A stretch of 64,000 nucleotides of DNA. Source: Candidatus Porisulfidus sp. TsSOB. Lineage in GTDB: Bacteria; Pseudomonadota; Gammaproteobacteria; Poriferisulfidales; Poriferisulfidaceae. The stretch spans positions 53,772 to 117,771 of the forward strand of contig MRSX01000008.1 in assembly GCA_002631715.1 (NCBI GenBank), in the 5' to 3' direction. Below, in pieces: positions 60,308-64,000 of the stretch. Position numbers and translations under genes: made by a program. Every line of letters begins with the position of its first letter. The first letter of the stretch is position 1. The notes under the pieces are model-generated. The model was not told the origin of the DNA, did no database searches, and saw only the letters and a program-made list of their open reading frames with translations.

Positions 60308-60341
60308 CCACGTCGTGATTGATTGCGAAACCGCGCACTGA

Positions 60342-60728
60342 TTACTTCAGTTCGACGGTTGCGCCCGCTTCCTCCAACTGTTTCTTCAGTTCCTCGGCCT
60401 CTTCGACAGGAACCTCCTCTTTCACCGCGCACGGTGCACCTTCCGCCATCTCCTTGGACTCTTTCAGTCCCAGACCGGTGGCCGCGCGGATCACTTTGAT
60501 GACCCCGATCTTGTTGTCGCCGACCGAGGCCAGCATGACGGTCCGTTCGGTGGCCGCTTCTTCCTCGGGCGCAGCTGCGGCTGCTCCAGCCGCCGGCGCT
60601 GCCGCCACTGCCGCCGCAGAAACACCGAACTTCTCCTCCATCGCGGAGACCAAGTCGACGATTTCCATCACGGTCATGTTGGAAATAACGTCAAGGACGT
60701 CTTCCTTGGAAACACTTGCTGTGGTCAT
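60342..60728 (-). CDS. rplL: 50S ribosomal protein L7/L12
   Basis: The protein has 128 residues. The N-terminal dimerisation part ([24 protein letters not shown]), an alanine-rich hinge and the C-terminal factor-binding domain ([20 protein letters not shown]) are all present. It forms the flexible stalk that recruits elongation factors. It follows rplJ by 32 bases. Confidence 0.97.
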   Translation of the reverse strand: MTTASVSKEDVLDVISNMTVMEIVDLVSAMEEKFGVSAAAVAAAPAAGAAAAAPEEEAATERTVMLASVGDNKIGVIKVIRAATGLGLKESKEMAEGAPCAVKEEVPVEEAEELKKQLEEAGATVELK

Positions 60729-60760
60729 GGGTCAATAACTCCTTTGGTTGCAATCAGTAA

Positions 60761-61291
60761 TCAGGATGCCGCCTGCTGGCGGTCGCGGTGCGCCGCCATC
60801 GTGCGCACCAGCTTGCCTGGGATGTCGGCCGTCATGCGCACCATCTTCTCGATCGGTGCACGCATGACTGCCATCAGTTGTGCCAGGGCCTCGTCACGGG
60901 TCGGCAGGTCTGCCAGCTTCCGCACCTCGGCCACCTCCAGTACAGCGCCGTCCATAGCGCCGAACTTGAGTTCCAGCAATTCGTTCTCCTTGCCAAAATC
61001 CCGGAACAGGCGTGGACCGTCCATCGGCTGCTCTTCGGAGAAGCCGAGCAGCAGGGGGCCGATCAGGCGCTCCTGCGCGCACGCGTAGTCCGTGCCGTCC
61101 AGCGCCCTCTTGGCCAGATTGTTCTTGACTACCCGGACGTAGACGCCGTAGTCCCGGGCCTGTCGGCGCAGGCGGGTCAACTCGGTCACGCTCATGCCCC
61201 GGTACTCCGCCGCCACCAGCGAATGCGCGCGGGCCGCGACCTGCGTCACTTCCTGCACGATGGCTTCTTTTTCTTCGCGTGTGCGCGCCAT
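60761..61291 (-). CDS. rplJ: 50S ribosomal protein L10
   Basis: The protein has 176 residues. Family features include SLVAAEYRGMSVTELTRLRR and VRVVKNNLAKRAL. It anchors L7/L12 at the stalk base and in E. coli represses its own operon by binding the leader. The stop is 32 bases before rplL. Confidence 0.96.
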   Translation of the reverse strand: MARTREEKEAIVQEVTQVAARAHSLVAAEYRGMSVTELTRLRRQARDYGVYVRVVKNNLAKRALDGTDYACAQERLIGPLLLGFSEEQPMDGPRLFRDFGKENELLELKFGAMDGAVLEVAEVRKLADLPTRDEALAQLMAVMRAPIEKMVRMTADIPGKLVRTMAAHRDRQQAAS

Positions 61292-61322
61292 GATCCGTTC
61301 CTCTAGGTTCTCCCGTGCCGCC

Positions 61323-62009
61323 TTACACCGTCGCCGGGTCTACCCGGACACCCGGCCCCATGGTCGGGGACACGGTGATGCGCTTGATATACACCCCCTT
61401 GGAGGAGGCTGGCTTGGTCCGGATCAACTCTGCGATCAGGGCTCGGAGGTTCTCAGCCAGCGCTGTCGTCTCAAAACTGGCCCGCCCGATCGAGCAGTGC
61501 ACGATGCCGCCCTTGTCGGTGCGGTAGCGGACCTGTCCGGCCTTGGCGTTTTTAACCGCCGTGGCGACGTCCGGCGTCACCGTCCCGGTTTTCGGGTTCG
61601 GCATCAGGCCGCGCGGGCCCAGGATCTGCCCCAGCGCCCCCACGACGGGCATGCTGTCCGGCGTCGCGATCACCGCACTGAAATCTAGGTCGCCGCCCTT
61701 GATCCGTTCCGCCAGGTCTTCCAGGCCGACCACGTCGGCGCCCGCGTCGGTTGCGGCTTGTGCCGGGTCGCCCTGCGCGAATACGGCCACCCGCGTCCGT
61801 TTGCCCGTGCCTTGCGGCAGGACCATCGCCCCGCGCACGTTCTGGTCGCTCTGCTTCGGATCCACGCCGAGGTTGATGCTGACGTCGATACTTTCCTCGA
61901 ACTTCACCGTCCCGCTCGCCGTCCGTACCAGTTCGACCGCTTCGTCGACCGGATACAGCTGCAGCACGTCGATCTTGGCTCGAGCCTCGGTGATCCGACG
62001 ATTCTTCAT
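61323..62009 (-). CDS. rplA: 50S ribosomal protein L1
   Basis: The protein has 228 residues. It shows [33 protein letters not shown] and [14 protein letters not shown], all typical of L1. It binds 23S rRNA at the L1 stalk and, in E. coli, represses the rplK-rplA mRNA. Its ATG overlaps the rplK stop by four bases. Confidence 0.97.
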   Translation of the reverse strand: MKNRRITEARAKIDVLQLYPVDEAVELVRTASGTVKFEESIDVSINLGVDPKQSDQNVRGAMVLPQGTGKRTRVAVFAQGDPAQAATDAGADVVGLEDLAERIKGGDLDFSAVIATPDSMPVVGALGQILGPRGLMPNPKTGTVTPDVATAVKNAKAGQVRYRTDKGGIVHCSIGRASFETTALAENLRALIAELIRTKPASSKGVYIKRITVSPTMGPGVRVDPATV

Positions 62010-62437
62010 TGGTCCATCTCCAGGCCCATGCTTCGGGCGCTTCCCGCAATGATCTTCACGGCCGCGTCCAAGTCATTCGCGCTCAGATCCGGCATCTTGA
62101 CCGTCGCGATCTCTTCCAGCTGCTTGCGCGTCACTTTGCCGACTTTTTCCGAGTTCGGGGTCGCACTGCCCTTCTCAATGCCGGCCGCCTTGCGCAACAG
62201 CACGGCGGCAGGCGGCGTCTTGATGATGAAATCGAAACTGCGGTCCGCGTACACCGTGATCACCACCGGCAGCGGCATCCCCTTCTCCATCGACGCCGTA
62301 CGATCGTTGAAGGCCTTGCAGAAGTCCTGGATGGCGAGGCCATGCTGGCCCAGAGCCGGGCCGACCGGAGGCGCCGGGTTGGCGGAACCTGCCGGCACCT
62401 GCAACTTGATGTACGTCTGGATGTCCTTGTCTGCCAT
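62006..62437 (-). CDS. rplK: 50S ribosomal protein L11
   Basis: The protein has 143 residues. The N-terminal [20 protein letters not shown] and the C-terminal RNA-binding part ([12 protein letters not shown]) are typical. It is part of the GTPase-associated centre with L10. It follows nusG by 10 bases. Confidence 0.97.
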   Translation of the reverse strand: MADKDIQTYIKLQVPAGSANPAPPVGPALGQHGLAIQDFCKAFNDRTASMEKGMPLPVVITVYADRSFDFIIKTPPAAVLLRKAAGIEKGSATPNSEKVGKVTRKQLEEIATVKMPDLSANDLDAAVKIIAGSARSMGLEMDQ

Positions 62438-62447
62438 GAGCGGGGCC

Positions 62448-63011
62448 TCAGTCCTTGGTGACCTGGTCGAAACTCAACTCGACCGGCGTGGAACGCCCGA
62501 AAATCTGGATGGCGACGCGCAGGCGGCCCTTTTCATGGTTGGCCTCTTCGACCACGCCGTTGAAGTCGTTGAACGGCCCGTCGATGACCCGGACCACCTG
62601 GCCTGGTTCGTACATCACCTTGATCCGCGGCGCCGTCTGCCCCTCTTCGGCCCGGGCCAGGATGGATTCGACCTGGGAGTCCGGAATCGGTTCCGGATGA
62701 TGGCGTGCGCCACCGATGAAGCCCAGCACCTTCGGCGTGTTGCGCACCAGATGCCAATTTTCTTCGGACCATTTCATCTGGACCAGGACATAGCCGGGGA
62801 AGGTCTTGCGCCGGATGACCTTCTGCTTGCCGTCGCGCAGCTCGATGCTGGCTTCCGACGGCACTTCGATGCGTCCGAATTCGTCTTGCTTGCCGAGGCG
62901 CTCGATTCGCTCCTCAAGTTGGGTGCGCACCTGCTCCTCGTAGTTGGAGTAGGCATGAACCGCGTACCATTGCAGCCCTTGGTCGCTTTCCCGGGAGATT
63001 TCTTCCGTCAT
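62448..63011 (-). CDS. nusG: Transcription termination/antitermination protein NusG
   Basis: The protein has 187 residues. The NGN domain starts [20 protein letters not shown] and ends in [11 protein letters not shown]; the KOW motif [20 protein letters not shown] is near the C-terminus. It links RNA polymerase to Rho and to the ribosome. The ATG at 63011 lies 5 bases after the secE stop. The frame stays open far upstream through secE and tRNA-Trp, which is not part of the gene. Confidence 0.96.
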   Translation of the reverse strand: MTEEISRESDQGLQWYAVHAYSNYEEQVRTQLEERIERLGKQDEFGRIEVPSEASIELRDGKQKVIRRKTFPGYVLVQMKWSEENWHLVRNTPKVLGFIGGARHHPEPIPDSQVESILARAEEGQTAPRIKVMYEPGQVVRVIDGPFNDFNGVVEEANHEKGRLRVAIQIFGRSTPVELSFDQVTKD

Positions 63012-63016
63012 CGTCC

Positions 63017-63388
63017 TCACCCCAGAAGCAGGCTGACCCCCCAAGAGAGGAGTCGATCCAAAAGCCACAGGAACAGGGCCATCACGATCACCGCCGCGAA
63101 CACCACCAGGGAGGTCTGCAGGGTTTCCGCGCGAGTCGCCCAAACCATCTTGCGCACTTCGCCGCGGGATTCGCGCATGAAGCCCAGAAAACGTTGTCCG
63201 TGCGCCGAGCCCGCCGCAACGGCTGCCGCCGCCGCGAACAACGCGACCAGGCCCAGCACCCGATACAGGAGCGCCTGGTCCGCAAAATAGTAAAAGCCGG
63301 CGATTCCCGTCACCAGCAGCGCGGCCACGACCGCCCAGCGAACGATATCCGCTTGCGAGAGGCTCGATTCGATGCGTTCTTGCACCAT
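63017..63388 (-). CDS. secE: Preprotein translocase subunit SecE
   Basis: The protein has 123 residues and three hydrophobic segments, as in gammaproteobacteria. The conserved SecE core is RGEVRKMVWATRAETLQT followed by the last helix. It is an essential part of the SecYEG channel in the inner membrane. The ATG at 63388 follows tRNA-Trp by 18 bases. Confidence 0.94.
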   Translation of the reverse strand: MVQERIESSLSQADIVRWAVVAALLVTGIAGFYYFADQALLYRVLGLVALFAAAAAVAAGSAHGQRFLGFMRESRGEVRKMVWATRAETLQTSLVVFAAVIVMALFLWLLDRLLSWGVSLLLG

Positions 63389-63406
63389 TACACGGCCTCC
63401 CATCGC

Positions 63407-63482
63407 TGGCAGGCCAGGAGGGACTCGAACCCCCAACCTGCGGTTTTGGAGACCGCTGCTCTACCAATTGAGCTACTGGCCT
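63407..63482 (-). tRNA. tRNA-Trp (anticodon CCA)
   Basis: The minus strand folds as a cloverleaf with a 7 bp acceptor stem (AGGCCAG with CTGGCCT), an anticodon loop CTCCAAA between GCGGT and ACCGC, and a GTTCGAGTC T-loop. The 3' CCA is encoded. It sits between tuf and secE, as in E. coli, and is probably processed from their common transcript. Confidence 0.97.
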
Positions 63483-63531
63483 TTGCAGACATGACTTTAC
63501 CACCCTTCGGCCTGAAGCAATGCCTGACCGG

Positions 63532-64000
63532 TTACTTGGAGATCTTGGTGACGACGCCAGCGCCGACCGTGCGCCCGCCCTCGCGAATCGCGAAGCGGAG
63601 ACCTTCCTCCATCGCAATCGGCGCGCCCAGGGCCACGTCCATCGACACGTTGTCCCCCGGCATCACCATCTCCGTCCCCTCCGGTAGCGTCACCGCCCCC
63701 GTCACGTCCGTCGTCCGGAAGTAGAACTGCGGACGGTACCCCGTGAAGAACGGCGTGTGCCGGCCGCCCTCGTCCTTCGACAAGATGTACACCTCCGCCG
63801 AAAACTCCGTGTGCGGCGTGATCGAGCCTGGCTTGCACAGCACCTGGCCGCGCTCCACCTCCTCGCGCTTCGTGCCCCGGAGCAACGCCCCGATGTTGTC
63901 GCCTGCGCGACCTTCGTCCAAAAGCTTGCGGAACATCTCCACCCCGGTGCAGATCGTCTGCTGCGTCTCACGGATCCCCACGATCTCCACCTCGTCGTTC
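63532..64000 (-). CDS. tuf: Elongation factor Tu, C-terminal part
   Basis: The last 156 residues are in the window; the gene continues past the right edge. The beta-barrel domains 2 and 3 are recognisable from [41 protein letters not shown] and [18 protein letters not shown]. It delivers aminoacyl-tRNA to the ribosome. This is the tuf copy linked to tRNA-Trp and secE (tufB position of E. coli). Confidence 0.97.
   Translation of the reverse strand, partial: NDEVEIVGIRETQQTICTGVEMFRKLLDEGRAGDNIGALLRGTKREEVERGQVLCKPGSITPHTEFSAEVYILSKDEGGRHTPFFTGYRPQFYFRTTDVTGAVTLPEGTEMVMPGDNVSMDVALGAPIAMEEGLRFAIREGGRTVGAGVVTKISK

Noticed and set aside
63012..63617. Upstream in-frame extension of nusG (about 200 residues)
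   Set aside because: It runs through secE and tRNA-Trp in another frame; NusG begins at its normal MTEEI-like start after secE.

Overview
This 64 kb window comes from a gammaproteobacterial chromosome with fairly high GC content. The conserved blocks (tuf-tRNA(Trp)-secE-nusG-rplKAJL-rpoBC, ybgC-tolQRAB-pal-cpoB, ruvCAB) fit that class, and the outer-membrane lipoproteins and four-base ATGA/GTGA overlaps fit a compact Gram-negative genome. TonB receptors, thiosulfate-type sulfur genes and C1-cofactor genes suggest an aquatic or host-associated sulfur/C1-metabolising lineage. That last point is inference; no 16S gene is present.

Layout. 0-3.5 kb: the end of an RND efflux pump gene, facing an adaptor gene and an outer-membrane channel gene on the other strand. 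3.7-10.1 kb: an accessory module made of a GPP34 domain fused to a cytochrome P450, a divergent Rieske non-heme-iron oxygenase, and a TonB-dependent receptor with a very long extracellular loop. 10.6-17.9 kb: a sulfur region (tusA, a BepA-like protease, soxY, a ferredoxin/flavin reductase with a molybdopterin oxidoreductase, tRNA-Lys, a TsuA/YeeE thiosulfate transporter). 18.0-31.8 kb: a long minus-strand housekeeping run (queC, queE, Tol-Pal, ruvBAC, yebC, nudB, aspS, an FmdB-type protein, a MOSC protein, serS), nearly all with overlapping ends.

31.8-33.2 kb: an IS605/IS1341-type tnpB element bounded by about 30 bp inverted repeats and inserted directly against the serS start codon. 33.2-39.8 kb: a small unknown gene, tRNA-Arg, a DUF4396-type membrane protein, hinT, lptE, leuS, nhaA and an AI-2E-type transporter. 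39.8-45.7 kb: two tandem paralogous TonB-dependent receptors. 45.8-51.4 kb: pabB with two methanofuran-type genes (mfnF-like, mfnD-like), a HisA/HisF-related protein, moaB and moaA. Together these suggest tetrahydromethanopterin/methanofuran-linked C1 metabolism, because 4-aminobenzoate is a precursor of that pterin. 51.5-64 kb: rpoC, an unusually long rpoB, L7/L12, L10, L1, L11, nusG, secE, tRNA-Trp and the end of tuf.

The most unusual items are the GPP34-P450 fusion with its Rieske partner, the enlarged RpoB beta subunit, the tnpB element that replaces the serS leader, and the C1-cofactor gene block.
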